Source: Reticulitermes speratus (Eukaryota > Arthropoda > Insecta > Blattodea > Rhinotermitidae). From it: DNA of 64,000 bases. The notes under the pieces are model-generated. The model made no database searches, was not told the DNA's origin, and saw only the letters and a list, made by a program, of their open reading frames with translations. The translations under genes and the position numbers were made by a program. Below are positions 47,061 through 58,169 of this stretch, in pieces. Position 1 is the stretch's first letter; each line of letters starts with the position of its first letter. The stretch covers positions 26,762,001 through 26,826,000 of the forward strand of contig JAJKFL010000002.1 in assembly GCA_021186555.1 (NCBI GenBank). Direction: 5' to 3'.

Positions 47061-47799
47061 TTGTTGACTTTTCGAGTAAATTTATTAGAGTTCGTGTGAG
47101 GAATTAACTCCAGCATGCTAAAGGCGTGCATCCAGTCTGATTCCGTACGGCAGAATAATGTGTTTACGACGTCTTTATGGTGCTTTTTTTTTCACGTAGT
47201 CTGCGTTATATCTGGGTTTCTTGTGTTGGGTTCATTTTCTGTCCGTTCTCTGTCGTGTGTCTATTTGATTCAATAAGCACTTACTATGATTTAATAAATT
47301 TTGTTTTGTATCCTCTCTCACTTTTAACTTGGCCGATTAATTTTTACATTACTGGCTAATATTAAGCTTCACAGTTCTAAAGTCAATTTAATTGAAATAC
47401 GTTCAGTGCCAGTACATTTTGTAGTGAGATTATTGCTAGTTCAGGCCATGACAATTACGCTCTTCGCATTCCTTGCGTCTAAACCAGCGTGTTAGCTTTG
47501 GCAGATATGATTCCGAAAAGCGCTGTTGTCATAGATGCTGTACAAAACTCCACCGTAATCCTGATGGGAATTCAAGCCATTCTGTAAGATGCAGAAAACT
47601 ACTTTATTGTTTAGGTAGTTTCGTTTAGTGTATTTAGCTGTTTGTGCATGAATGTTTCCATGTAATCTTTTAATATCTGTAATCTAATGCCTTTGTACAA
47701 CATGTTCTAATGAGAGGTTTTCTCATTTTCTTAGTTGGCTCTTTCGTACTGTAATGGTTTTACTACGTGCAAATTGTTAGAGATTCTGTAGTGGTCACT
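47061..47799. other. No recognised feature
   Basis: AT-rich; nothing supported. Confidence 0.45.
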
Positions 47800-47915
47800 G
47801 GATAGGAGCCTTGAATCATCGTGAGTTCGCAGAACAACAGAGCGCGATTTGAACCCCAGTTTTCTTCTAGTCCAAGACCTTGCGTGACTTGCACTACACG
47901 GCCGCTGGAATTATT
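47800..47915 (-). repeat. tRNA-like SINE head
   Basis: Minus strand: A-box-like 'cggccgtgtagtgcaagtc' and B-box-like GGTTCAAATC (47846-47855), about 45 bases apart. The body beyond the head does not match the other families. Confidence 0.45.
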
Positions 47916-48244
47916 AGGCAAAATACATGCAAATTTGTGTAGTAAGCTTACACGAAGCAGGTAGAACGTCAAATAAATTGAAATTTTCTTTTTATAAATG
48001 ATGAAAGTGCAATACACTATATTTTACCGTGGTATAAAAGTATAGTCGTTTTAGAGCTTCCCGGAAATGGTTCAGCTGCCCAGGTGGAAGGGTCGGTCGC
48101 ACGCGGATCAAGGATTCGAGTGAAGCTCACAGTTGCACTGTATTATTTTGTGAACAGCTGTCGACATCCATATTTAAACTAAGTTTGAAACTGAGATTTG
48201 AAGTTTACACGGCGGTGACTGTGCATGTTACGTTTTCTCTAAGA
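47916..48244. other. Possible degenerate tRNA-like head
   Basis: 'ggttcagctgcccaggtgg' and 'gatcaaggattcgagtg' at 48068-48122 may be another decayed SINE head. Otherwise nothing. Confidence 0.25.
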
Positions 48245-48380
48245 CGTAACGCCATGTAGTCTGCTAGAAGTGTACCGACGTTTCAAAGGAACCTGCTTCC
48301 TTCATCATGAGGGTGGTTTATTGAGTCTAAAAGTTTATCTGAAATGTCTTCACGCCGTTACCAGACTATACGCCGTTACG
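48245..48380. repeat. Family D inverted-repeat pair
   Basis: 41-base arms at 48245-48285 and 48340-48380 are imperfect inverted copies. The minus-strand reading of the left arm gives CATGATGAAGG...CCTTT-GAAACGTCGG, the family D core. The outer parts carry the 'cagactac...gcgttacg' block. Confidence 0.55.
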
Positions 48381-49140
48381 TTCCAGTAGAGTATTCTTTA
48401 GATTTAAGAACTATACCTATATATGTAAAATGTATTTAGGGTCCACAGAATATGAAACTGTGTGATCTGACTTCGATGAAAGCCTGAAACAGCCACAGCA
48501 CACTGTTGTTACGGTGTTGCATGAACTCAGCCGAACTAGCCGAGTGACGCACGTTAGTTCAGTGCTATTTAGTGCTTGCTAGAAGCAATACTTTAATTTG
48601 TGGGTGCTACACGAGGGAAGAAAAAATAAGAGTGCCTTATGTGGAGACCATCCGTTCTTCTCTCAGTGACCTAGTATCAACTACTAAATCGTTTGTCGGA
48701 TTTTCATGAAATTTGATACAGCAGTGTTTTACAAAAGGTTGTCGAGCAAACGGAGTTTCTTGAAAATCGGCTCACTGACAGCTGTACTTTATTTGAGGGC
48801 ATTTATGAACTTATACCACTACTGACCACATTTCTCGGTCGATTTAGGTGAAATTCGTTTAAGAAAGTGTTCACGTTATGTCATTAAGTAACTGTGAGTT
48901 CCATGGAAATGAATACTGTGAAAACCATGCTTTGCTTAAGGGCGTGAATGAAAATTTTCCGGTATTTTCTACATTTTTCATCCTATTTAGAAAACCATTA
49001 CACATGATGTTTAAGAATCATTGAGTGAAAATGTCATGAAAATCGGCGCATTTCAGGGAAATCACGCTAATTGAATAGGCCTATGTTTCTTTTTTGAGTT
49101 TAAACATTTTCGCTCATAATTGTGTACCTGTAATTTCCAG
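48381..49140. repeat. Degenerate family E-like blocks
   Basis: 'gtcggattttcatgaaattt' (about 48697), 'gtcgatttaggtgaaattcg' (about 48838) and 'gtcatgaaaatcggcgcatt' (about 49030) suggest two or three decayed copies of a roughly 140-bp unit. The rest is unrecognised. Confidence 0.35.
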
Positions 49141-49372
49141 GAGCCGCGATAGTGTAGTCTGTTCTCCGAAACGTCAAGACGGGCTGTGGGGCCCACCTAT
49201 CCTTCTATTCAGTGGGTGCCGAGGGTTCTTTCCCGGGGGTAAAGCGGCCGGGGCTTGAAGCTGACCACTGAGGTCTGTCCAGTACCAAGGTTAAGAATGA
49301 GTGGAGCTATATGTTTACGTCCGCAGATGCGTTTACGTCGCGTGCAGAGAAAGCTCTGTCTTTATTTACCCG
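49141..49372 (+). repeat. SINE2 copy, head diverged
   Basis: 'gagccgcgatagtgtagtc' is the head start. The B-box portion is deleted. 'gctgtggggcccacctatcc', 'gggtaaagcggccggggctt' and 'aatgagtggagctatatg' are SINE2 body blocks, ending 'ctttatttacc'. Confidence 0.7.
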
Positions 49373-50209
49373 TAACTCCCTGTAGGTACAAATGGAAGAC
49401 GTAAATTGAACATAGGCCTATATACTACATAGCTTTACATCGATGAAGATTCCTTGCCCATAAAACTTACCTGAGCTTGTGATATGCCCCACCAGCTGAA
49501 ATGAGTGCGACCCTTGTATTAAGTTCTTAAAATTTGTCATAGAGTAACATCGGAGCAAGCCTTATTAATAAAAAAAAATTATACAGCGTTCCTAAACATT
49601 AGTGTGAAATGGTTCTGTGTGTTACCGCCGTTAGCTTTCCAGTGTACCAGAGTTTAAAAAATGAGTAGGTTAGCCATTAAGGAAAATTTTTATCACCCTT
49701 GTTCGTGTGCGTTGTATTTAGTTTGTTTTGTGTCACTGAAGGTCACTGTGCTGCGGATATGTGAGGCACAGTGTTTTACAGTTATATTTTATTTCCTACT
49801 TTGCTGTAACTAATGACAGTCGCGACCTTTGACCAAGTACAAAGGTGTAATAATGCTAAACATTGCTTTCAGATTCACGCATGCCATTCTTCGGGTGGCG
49901 AAACAAGTTATGTCGGGTCCCGGTGCAAACTGTATGATCTGCTCTTATACTTTATTCCTTTCAAGGCCGTGAAGTTCTGTAGCCTACTCAGCATAACTCC
50001 ACTACTCTATACAGCATTTACTAACGTAGCCTTCTTTTCATCTGTCGCATGTTTATAAGAACTTCTGCCGTCAAATTCTCGCCCCCAGAACAATGATTTC
50101 AGAACGTTTGCTGGTAGCATGCCGCACACATGTTGTGTCTTCAAGTTGTGTTCCGAGTATTGTTATTTGCCCTCTTGGAAAGAGACGTACCGTGTTTTTA
50201 TACGGTAGA
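49373..50209. other. No recognised feature
   Basis: The 81-codon frame at 49813-50058 has no motif. Nothing else is seen. Confidence 0.45.
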
Positions 50210-50455
50210 AGCCAGAACGGCTCACTCAGTACTCGGTCTTGCGTCTAGAGCTCCTGTAGGGCCCACCCTGTCTTATATCCAGTTGGTATGCAGGGGGGGG
50301 GATGCTCTTTGCTTGCAGGTTAAGCGACTGGAATGTGAAGCTGACCAGTCACCTCTATATACTTCCGAGACGGGTTGCGTGGAGTTATACCTTCACTGCT
50401 CCATGCCTCTTCATGGCGTTGTGCTTCATTAAGCACAGGGACATTTTTGTCTATA
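50210..50455 (+). repeat. SINE2 copy
   Basis: 'tgtagggcccaccctgtctt', 'aggttaagcgactggaatgt', 'gaagctgaccagtcacctct' and 'gtggagttataccttcactg' match SINE2 in order. A G run replaces part of the middle. Confidence 0.6.
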
Positions 50456-51084
50456 AGTCGCATTTATAGCGAGCAGGTTTTGTAAAGGTGGCGCTGTACA
50501 TTTGTATTCGGAGGTACCCTGCTTCGAATCGCTTTCCAGTTGCTGGCTATCATAACTCTGTCGGAGTAGGACCGCCTGTTTACAGATCCTTGTGTGGAGA
50601 TCGGCTGTGATGGTTCCGTCTCATTTGACGGTAATCATCATCCGTCACGGCTTAGGCCTTAATAGACCTGCTTTGGCCTCGTCTAATGGTCCCTTCAAAG
50701 GTATTCCAAGTCGTCTTCGTCCATTTGGTCTATAATTCAGCGTTATGTTGGGCATCCTGTTGCTATTCATTCATGTTACATGTAGCCTATTTGATTTGTG
50801 TCTTCTTAGTTTCTCGTCAACTGGTTCTACTTTCAACTCTTCCCAAATTTCCTCATTCCTTTTGTGGTCAAAAAGTGTAATCTGGCGTTGAAACATCCTT
50901 AATTTTGTAAATACTTATTGTATGAAGAAGATGGGATGTCTGTATAGAATGAGTGGCTACAATGTGCAACGCTAAAGGACCCACAATCGAGACGCAGAGT
51001 TACTGTTATTTTCATGTATATTCTGTTTTCTTTTTGGCTTATTATTTGTCTTCGGATTAAGGATGTTTTGTGGATGTGGCAAGG
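50456..51084. other. No recognised feature
   Basis: No supported feature. Confidence 0.45.
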
Positions 51085-51245
51085 ACTCCTTCGCTGATGA
51101 TCAGCCGATCGCATGGTACCTCCCCAGAACATAAAAACCAAAGCACCAGTGACGCAACCGGGACTCGAACCAACAGGGTAAGTGTACGAGCGATCCGAGA
51201 TCATGCGTGTGTTCGATGTAAGGTCGCTTGGATTGACGACTGTCG
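51085..51245 (-). repeat. tRNA-derived SINE of another type
   Basis: Minus strand contains a perfect B-box GGTTCGAGTCC (51161-51171), preceded by 'ctcggatcgctcgtacactt' and followed by 'gcgtcactggtgctttgg'. The body does not match SINE1, 2 or 3. Confidence 0.5.
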
Positions 51246-51469
51246 CCTTATGCCCTAGCAAGTTCGCCCAATACAAACGGAACCTATGCTGAATAATGCC
51301 TTGAATAGTAAGGAACTGCACTCTGCTGTTGCGATCTCTGTCTTACTTTTTTAGAACTTGAGCTCGTTTCACTGGCGGAAGAGCGTCATTTGAAATTGAA
51401 GCCACGTCTCATTAGATATGTCTATCTCGCTTTCGGAATATCTTGTTTATATTCTTCTTCCCATGGCGC

Positions 51470-51706
51470 AACAGCCACTAGAGGGCCTCCTCAGTATCGA
51501 GGCTTCACGATCGCACTCACTTAGATACACAACACTCGGTAGGACTCCCGTGGACGAGTAATCAGCCCGACGCAGAGATTTCTACCTGACAGCACACAAC
51601 ACTCACAACAGACAGACATCCATGCCTGCGGCGGGATTCGAACACACAATCCCAGCAGGCGAACGGCCGCAGACCCACGACTTGGACTGCGCAGCCACTA
51701 GGATCA
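51470..51706 (-). mobile_element. SINE1 copy
   Basis: This reversed copy runs from 'ccatggcgcaacagccacta' through the 'gacagcacacaacactcac' middle to the head 'gggattcgaacacacaatcc' and 'gcgcagccactaggatc'. It is diverged but nearly complete. No duplication was found. Confidence 0.75.
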
Positions 51707-52559
51707 GAGTTTTGGGTATATTACGTTACTATTTTAAAACTAAATATCCTTGAATTCTAGTTATAAGTGAAAAGTTCTGTCTTGAAAATGGCCCATATTT
51801 CCTACCAAAAATTCTTGTTAGCTTTATTAGTACTTAACTCGTATTCTTTACAAGTCTGCAATGATTAATACATTGGCGGGTCCCTGTAATCGAGTATGTG
51901 TTTAATTGCCTGTTTTAGTCGTTGAACTCATAACCTTAGGTGTTAATTTTCGAACTTCATAATGCAAGTTATAAATACAATTCGGTTAAATTGCTATTAT
52001 TACGGTGTGTTTGTTTTATTTCCTGTTTTAACTCGTAGAAAATAACATTAAAAATTTAACGGAAAGTCTCACGCAGAAGAAAGTATGTACATGTCGACGC
52101 CATCTTTCGATTAACACTATCTGTCAGACACTTAAAATAACTACGTCCTCTTTGAGTTGACATACACACTCCGTGACTTATAAACCGCCTGCTGTTGATC
52201 TTTGGTTTGACTCATTAAACCCCCCCCCCCCCCCCATGAAGTAATTCTTTTTACTTTCGTATTTCGAGTGACGTCTTTATTGTTCTATAAGTAAATCAGT
52301 TACTGCTTTTGTGATGCCTTGATTTTCTGTTAGCTTATTGAAATATTGATTTGTCTGTTACTGCGTGTAGTTGGTTAGGGAACCGAAAGCTTACATTAGC
52401 CCCTATGGTTTACAACTGCCCGAACGCTGGGTTAACACGTTGAAATACAGCTTGGGACATGAATCTGTGCCCATATTTGTAACATTACAGTCATGCATAG
52501 ACCTTGCGCAGGTGAACTGGTGCTTCATCAATGGGCCTTCAGATTATTATTAGGTACAC
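51707..52559. other. No gene; C run
   Basis: A run of about 17 C lies near 52219-52235. The rest is AT-rich with nothing supported. Confidence 0.45.
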
Positions 52560-52990
52560 ATGGGTTGGCGTGATCCCAGCGGCCGTGCGGTCTAAGGCGT
52601 GGGTCTTCGGCCGCTCGCTTACTAGGATCGTGGGTTCGAATCCCACCGGGGGCATGGATGTTTGTGTTGTGTTAGATGTATGGACGATAGCATGAAACAT
52701 AAGGTGACATGCAGGACAAAAAGGACTTCAACAGTACAAATGGATCAAAGGGGAAAACCCAGGAATTAATACAAAAAAAAAAAAATCCCACCGGGGGCAT
52801 GGATGTCTGTCTCTTGTGAGTGTTGTGTGTTGTAAGGTAGAGGTCTCTGCGACGAGCTGGTCCCTCGTCCAGAGGAGTCCTACCGACTGTGGTGTGTCTC
52901 AAAATGTGTGACCATGAAACCTCGACGAAACGAGGAGGCCCAGGCCCATATAAGGCTGTCGAGCCATAGAAAAAAAAAATGGGTTGGCGT
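52560..52990 (+). mobile_element. SINE1 copy split by a second retroposon
   Basis: A 12-bp duplication 'atgggttggcgt' at 52560-52571 and 52979-52990 bounds the whole unit. The SINE1 head runs 52572-52661, the insert 52662-52785, and SINE1 resumes with a repeated segment at 52786. The head has an intact B-box GGTTCGAATCC. Little divergence from consensus suggests a recent copy. Confidence 0.93.
52662..52785 (+). mobile_element. Nested retroposed fragment with poly(A)
   Basis: A 111-bp body plus a 13-base A tail (52773-52785) sits in the SINE1 head. Its target duplication is a perfect 21 bp (52641-52661 and 52786-52806). Poly(A) and a long duplication are hallmarks of LINE-mediated retroposition. 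The body reads 'aaacataaggtgacatgcag' and 'gatcaaaggggaaaaccc' and matches no repeat here. It may be a truncated processed mRNA: one frame reads MQDKKDFNSTNGSKGKTQEL. The source is unknown. Confidence 0.85.
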
Positions 52991-53049
52991 TGAATCAATA
53001 GGTTAGATGAAATCAAATAAATCGAGCTAAGCTAAGAGAAATGCATACA

Positions 53050-53290
53050 TATTTTTGGCATGAAGGTCTGAAAGAAGGAGACCACTTGGAAGACCTGTGT
53101 GTAGATGGAAGGATAATATTAAAGTATCTCTTTAATATAAAAGGCGGGAGAATTTAAACTGGATTCCTTTGGTTCAGCATAGGACGGACAAGTGGCGGCC
53201 TCTTGTGAACACGGTAGTCAACATTTGGACTCCATAAAATACGGGGAATTTCTTGACGATTTGAGGACGTATTAGTTTGTCAAGGACTTT
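53050..53290 (+). pseudogene. LINE-A tail copy
   Basis: 'ggaagacctgtgtgtagatg', 'gaaggataatattaaagt', 'aaactggattcctttggttc' and 'gtagtcaacatttggactcc' follow the LINE-A C-terminal order, then the UTR block 'ggaatttcttgacgatttga'. Frameshifted. Confidence 0.7.
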
Positions 53291-54628
53291 GCTGCATGTA
53301 GTTATACACCTTGAATATCGCCATTATTTAATGCTGTCCGTCCGCCTTCTGCTTCTTTTTCTTGGTTGCAAATTACCTCAATTCCAAGTTCTTCCCTTAG
53401 AGTGAGAAACCAAGTTCCAGAGGTATGTAGAACAGGTACAGTTGTTGTATGTTACCTTCTAATCTTTAGGCGTTAAATGGGAGACAAGAAAATAAAAAGA
53501 CTTCGAACTGAACAGTATCAGGTTTTCTCCAAATTTAATTCTAGTTCAACACTTCTTTGTGTATATGATTTTAATTTATTTGAACTTCCTCACAACTTCT
53601 ACGGATCTGATGGCTATGTTCATGTAGTGTAACCCTCTTCTGACAAATTCCAACTTATTTCTGCAGCCTTGAAGCTTCCAAGTGTGCAAACTGGCTTGCG
53701 ATCTTCCTCCCCCGTGGCCAAAGACTCGTTCTCATCGGAGGATTCGCCTAACGATGTCTGAAATGTTATAACAGCCACTTCGCTACACGGTAGACCGGTG
53801 TGTGCTCCCACTTTCTGGTCACTTGGGACCATTTAGGTGAAAGCAGCGTCATAGGATTAAATTACGGAAGTGTGAAATTCCATTCTCTGTATTCTTGAAG
53901 AATTTATAAGATCTAGTCAGAATTGTATGACGTATAAGGCGATCTCTTAAATTCAGAGTTACTGTATTGACACTGAACGTTTCTGGATGCAATCCTTTCG
54001 TCGAATATTTATTGTTCTTTCATGACTATTATGCCTGTTTGCAATTGAACGGGAATTTTAATTTGTTATTTAAAATATGTTTTCACAGAGTAAATACAGT
54101 TTTAATTTAAAACAGTACAGGCATGAATATGGTGACTGTGAATCTCGTGTTTATAAATGCAGTTTCTTGATGGATACACGTGAACTGGCGTCTACTTCTA
54201 ATGTATAAATTTTGTATCGTGCATCGCATGATCATATGATGGGCCTATGAATAGTGTTAATTGTGCGGGTCGCTGTAGGAATGTACACATTCATCTCAAA
54301 TAGAATGAAATTTGTAGGTCGGTACATATCTAGGGTCACATACCCTGGGACATGTTTTAAGTCCAGAATTGAAATGTGGGTTACATTACCGGACAATCAA
54401 ACCGATTTATTGTCCTTTTCAAAGTGTAGATTGTGCATGGTGTTGAGGGGTTTTTGCGGTCCGTCAGTGCTTCTTGGAAGTGTGGGACAAATACCTTTTA
54501 CGTTATAGTTTCTCTGTTACAACTTTGAGCTAGGTGGGCACAAGTTTGCCTTCACAGTTCACTGGCCTGAAGTATACCGGCTCTTAATATCTGATTTAGC
54601 TGGTTACTAAAAGAAATATGGCGAGCGC
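53291..54628. other. No recognised feature
   Basis: Unremarkable DNA with no repeat copy or supported open frame. Confidence 0.45.
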
Positions 54629-54913
54629 CAGTGTTTCCCAACCATTGTTTCCCTGGAGGAACCCCTGAAATAAGTCTTAAAATTCGAGGGTCCCCCCCTA
54701 TGAAAAAGAAAACAAAAGGCAGTTTGTTGCGACCGGAGATTACTCCAGTAATGCCAATTGCCGGACAAAAATTTCCACCTTATCTGGAGGGAATTTGGAA
54801 TTTTTTGCGGTATATTAAAATTTGTGTTTATTTATTTCACGATTTCTCGCAGAGCCCCTATCGGTTTTCTGCGGAAGCGTAAGGTTCCGTGGAACTCTGA
54901 TTGGGATACATTT
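54629..54913. mobile_element. hAT-like non-autonomous element
   Basis: The left end CAGTGTTTCCCAACC is followed by 'ggaggaacccctgaaataag'. The right end has 'ggttccgtggaactctgatt' and 'gggataca', a decayed mirror of the left. There is no transposase frame and no clear 8-bp duplication. Confidence 0.55.
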
Positions 54914-54946
54914 CCCTATACCATCATGAGGCAGCTTCTTAGACCC

Positions 54947-55023
54947 TGCAGAGCGCATGACATTACTGTATCTAAATCGGACAACTTGTCCGTTTTAGAT
55001 ACAGTAATGTCATGCGCTCTGCA
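54947..55023. repeat. 77-bp near-perfect palindrome
   Basis: Two 38-bp arms (54947-54984 and 54986-55023) are inverted copies with a single mismatch around a one-base centre at 54985. It is not a terminal repeat of any element here. The one-base loop argues against a microRNA precursor. It may be a recent inverted duplication or an assembly or library fold-back artefact. Confidence 0.97.
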
Positions 55024-55049
55024 AAATTTCTTTTACGCCCTTAAGTAAA

Positions 55050-55545
55050 GTGTAGCGCTCACCGCACCGATTTTCACGAAACTCACAGTTACTCAATAGA
55101 TGTTTGTGTTCAAATTCCTACGCTCAGTAAAAGGACTGTGTCGGATCCGTGAAGTTGTGAAGTGACACTGGCACCAGTCAAGCCTACCTCAGTATCCTGA
55201 ATTGATGTATGATATGATAATAGGTTCTTGGAGATATTGTGCAACTTTCGTAAAGGTAATATGCTGATAGAATATAAAATAACGTACTGGCCAGGCGAAA
55301 TATCTTCTTAGCTTTCTGTTTCATTGCCGTAACTAATGAACCATTGGAACTAGGCATGTGAAATTTGTTGCGAAGATAGATCATAGCCATTGTTTCACAT
55401 TTTGTATGAAATTTTGTTTGTAAGTCAACAGTTACAAATATTGTAGCTGTGTGGAACTTTGAGGTTATATCCGACAGAGTTAACGTATGCAGAAGTGGTA
55501 CTGATTTATAAGATGTTTACGGACTTAAAATAACAGTAATGATAG
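55050..55545 (+). repeat. Family E copy
   Basis: It opens 'caccgattttcacgaaactc' and closes 'gtggaactttgaggttat' and 'atccgacagagttaacgtat', matching the copies at 26.5 and 40.8 kb. It starts about 27 bases after the palindrome. Confidence 0.55.
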
Positions 55546-56689
55546 AGTAATAGATCTCGTGGACTGAGTTTTTAAATTGGTAGGCGGAGTTTCACATGCA
55601 GTTCTGTTTGTTTCCTCCTCTTATTCTGTCCTTGTTTTCGTTATTGTTCTTTTATGTCCTGTTCCTCCTTTATTTCGTTTTAATGTTTCATCTCTTTGCA
55701 GCAGGCATCTGAATATTTCTTCTCACATCATATTGATGACCAGAAGCAAGACGTTCCCATTCTTTAGAGAAAACTTCCTTCGTTATAAATAAATTCCAGA
55801 AAACACAATATCGAACAAAATCGAGTGAACGGAAAATAATAAATATTCAAGCAGACTGTTTTCCATTTAAGTTCTTTTACATTCTGTTTTCGCTGTATGC
55901 GTCTTTAATTTGCACATTATTCTTATTTCTGTGTTCACGGGGCAAATGGCATTTCTCGACAAGCATACTTTTCCGTTTAAGGCATGTTCCGATCTAGATT
56001 AGCCTTTAAGACAGTCCTGCAGTCTGAATTGACTCTTCTTCCTGCATTTCTGCTTTACCAATAAACAACGAATAAGTCTTGGTGGTCAGGTTCGGCAGTC
56101 TAAGATGAACTTCAGCAAAAGTCTTGAAATATGTGTTGTGATTTTGTGCACAAAATGAAGCTGTGCTCTCACAATCCCCATTGTGCACTGCCATACGTAA
56201 TGGACTCACTATATGGACCAGAATTCATCTCAAGAGGCTACTAATAACTAATTCCTGCGTTTTGTGTAATCTGGCATTTGGTGCTGTGTCTACAAGAATC
56301 CGCCACTGGGCCGTATGCTTAGCCATTTGAATACAATCCACATCCCACATTTCGGGTACGACTTGTGTAGGAATGGCATTTACTCCTACTTTCATGGTTC
56401 ATATGTAAAGACGAAGTGCGAAGAAGGTGGCGTCCCCGATACGGAATACTAAGCAAATTACAGAAAACTCACGAACGCTGTAACTTGCATCTGACTTCAG
56501 GAGGCCAAACCTGCCTGTCAAGTACGAGACAGACATGTTGTCGTTAAACTTTCATGTATTTCATTGTCAGCTTTGCAGGGAAGTTCTCATAAGACGGAGG
56601 AACGTACGCGATATACAGACCTGATTATTGTGGAAGAAGATGATGATGGAGGGGGGGGGGGCACGTAACCGCAGTTTGCTTGAATAGTA
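55546..56689. other. No recognised feature
   Basis: Contains a short G run at about 56650. Otherwise nothing supported. Confidence 0.45.
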
Positions 56690-56840
56690 TATCACTGGGT
56701 ACCGGTGGGTGTGGGGTATGGTGGCCGGGGCGCGAAGATGGCCACTCACATCCATCTAGTGCCGAGCTTAAGAATCAATGGCGTTATATCGCCACCTTCC
56801 TATATGCCTTCATGGCGTGTGTAGGGACATCTTTACCCTT
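56690..56840 (+). repeat. SINE2 3' half
   Basis: 'gggtaccggtgggtgtgg', 'ggccggggcgcgaagatgg', 'cactcacatccatctagtgc' and 'aagaatcaatggcgttatat' follow SINE2 order. Confidence 0.65.
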
Positions 56841-56904
56841 AGTCTACTTACCATACATGCCTGTAATTATGGTTGAGGTTTTCTTTCTTCTAGGATGTGG
56901 TGGC

Positions 56905-57039
56905 TTGTCACTGGATAATTGGTGTCCGACGTTTCGAGACAACCTGCGAGTCTCATTTTCAAGATTTCAAATATTTTGTCCCGTGAAGATGAGATCACTA
57001 GATTGTCTTGAAACGTCTGGCACAAATTACCCAGTGACA
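56905..57039. repeat. Family D inverted-repeat element
   Basis: 37-base arms 56906-56942 and 57003-57039 are inverted copies with five mismatches. Each arm ends inward with GAAACGTC preceded by GTCT(C/T). The interior holds ATGAGAC/GTCTC pairing, giving a back-to-back pair of family D cores on opposite strands. Non-coding. Confidence 0.65.
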
Positions 57040-57906
57040 GGACGCCACTACCGAGCAGGACGGAGACCTCAACTACACCACCGCGGAAGCCGAAAAAACT
57101 TGCACATTAATTGTGGTTATTAACTTTTGACATCAGTTTTCCTGGATAAAGTCCCCGGTCTTTGAGATTTACAGTTTACTTTAAAATAACGAATACTTTG
57201 ACATTTGGTATGCCTCCTTGACAGGGGTCGCCCGCCATATTGTAAGACCTGTACCGACAGTGGACAACGCGCCGCAGGCAACGCGGAAGTGCTTTCGTGC
57301 CTGATCGGTATTGGAAACTGCAATTCTGTGTTTAAGCTGTCTAATAACGTAATGCGGCTGTTACCGCGCCGTTACTGCGATCAACGGTGATTAATGTTAA
57401 CAGTCGGTGCACCAAAGTCAAGAGCTCCGGCCGGAGTGCTCAGAGTCGTCAGTGAACCGCCTGCCTAGCGTTTCCATGAAAGTGAAAGCGATGGGTGGTT
57501 TGATGCTCCGTAACGTGTCCGAAATTCTTATTCGAGCTCTAAAAAACTACCGAAGTAGCACATTAAATTGGTATAATGATAGTACCTAGAAAGCTGCGCT
57601 GTAAAGTACCCACTTTCAGTGTTCGTTACACGTCACATATTTCCTTAACAGACACGAAACAGCTCTGGTCTAAAATCGCGCCGCACTTTTCGTGTTGGCA
57701 GTTTTCACTTCCTACCTGAGGATACCTCGTTAACAAGCTTACGTTTCATGAAGACCTTTCTACGCTGTTGGTAGTAAAATTTTGCCGGATACGGAGCGTC
57801 AGCTGTTGATATTAAGATATCCCCACGATCATGTTAAGGAACTTTTATGTTGAGAACCCCACGATACTCGTTAAAACGTTACGTTTTGGAACGATATAAG
57901 CCACAT
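57040..57906. other. No recognised feature
   Basis: Somewhat GC-richer than average at 57220-57480, with overlapping short frames on both strands. No motif recognised. Confidence 0.4.
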
Positions 57907-58169
57907 CCGATCCCAGTGGCCGTGCGGTCTAAGGCGTGGGTCTGCGACCGCTCGCTTGCTAGGATTGTGGTGTCGAATCCCACCGGGGGCATGGATGTCT
58001 GTCTCTTGTGAGTGTTGTGTGTTGTCAGGTAGAGGTCTCTGCGACGAGCTGATCACTCGTCCAGAGGAGTCCTACCGAGTGTGATGTGTCTAAAAAGTGT
58101 GATCGTGAAGCCTCGAAAAATGAGGCGGCCTAGGCCCCCAAGGGGCTGTCGAGCCATTGAAAAAAAAAA
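57907..58169 (+). mobile_element. SINE1 copy
   Basis: The tRNA-Leu-like head ('gtggccgtgcggtctaagg') has a mutated B-box 'tgtcgaatccc'. The 3' part reads 'gcctcgaaaaatgaggcg' and 'gcccccaaggggctgtcgag', a subtype shared with the copy at 59.85 kb, followed by an A tail. Confidence 0.85.

Noticed and set aside
52572..52660. tRNA gene
   Set aside because: A- and B-boxes are present, but the acceptor and anticodon arms do not pair properly and the same sequence continues into a SINE body elsewhere. The same applies to the other SINE heads.
54947..55023. microRNA precursor
   Set aside because: A one-base loop and 38-bp near-perfect arms do not suit Drosha/Dicer substrates. A palindromic duplication or artefact is likelier.
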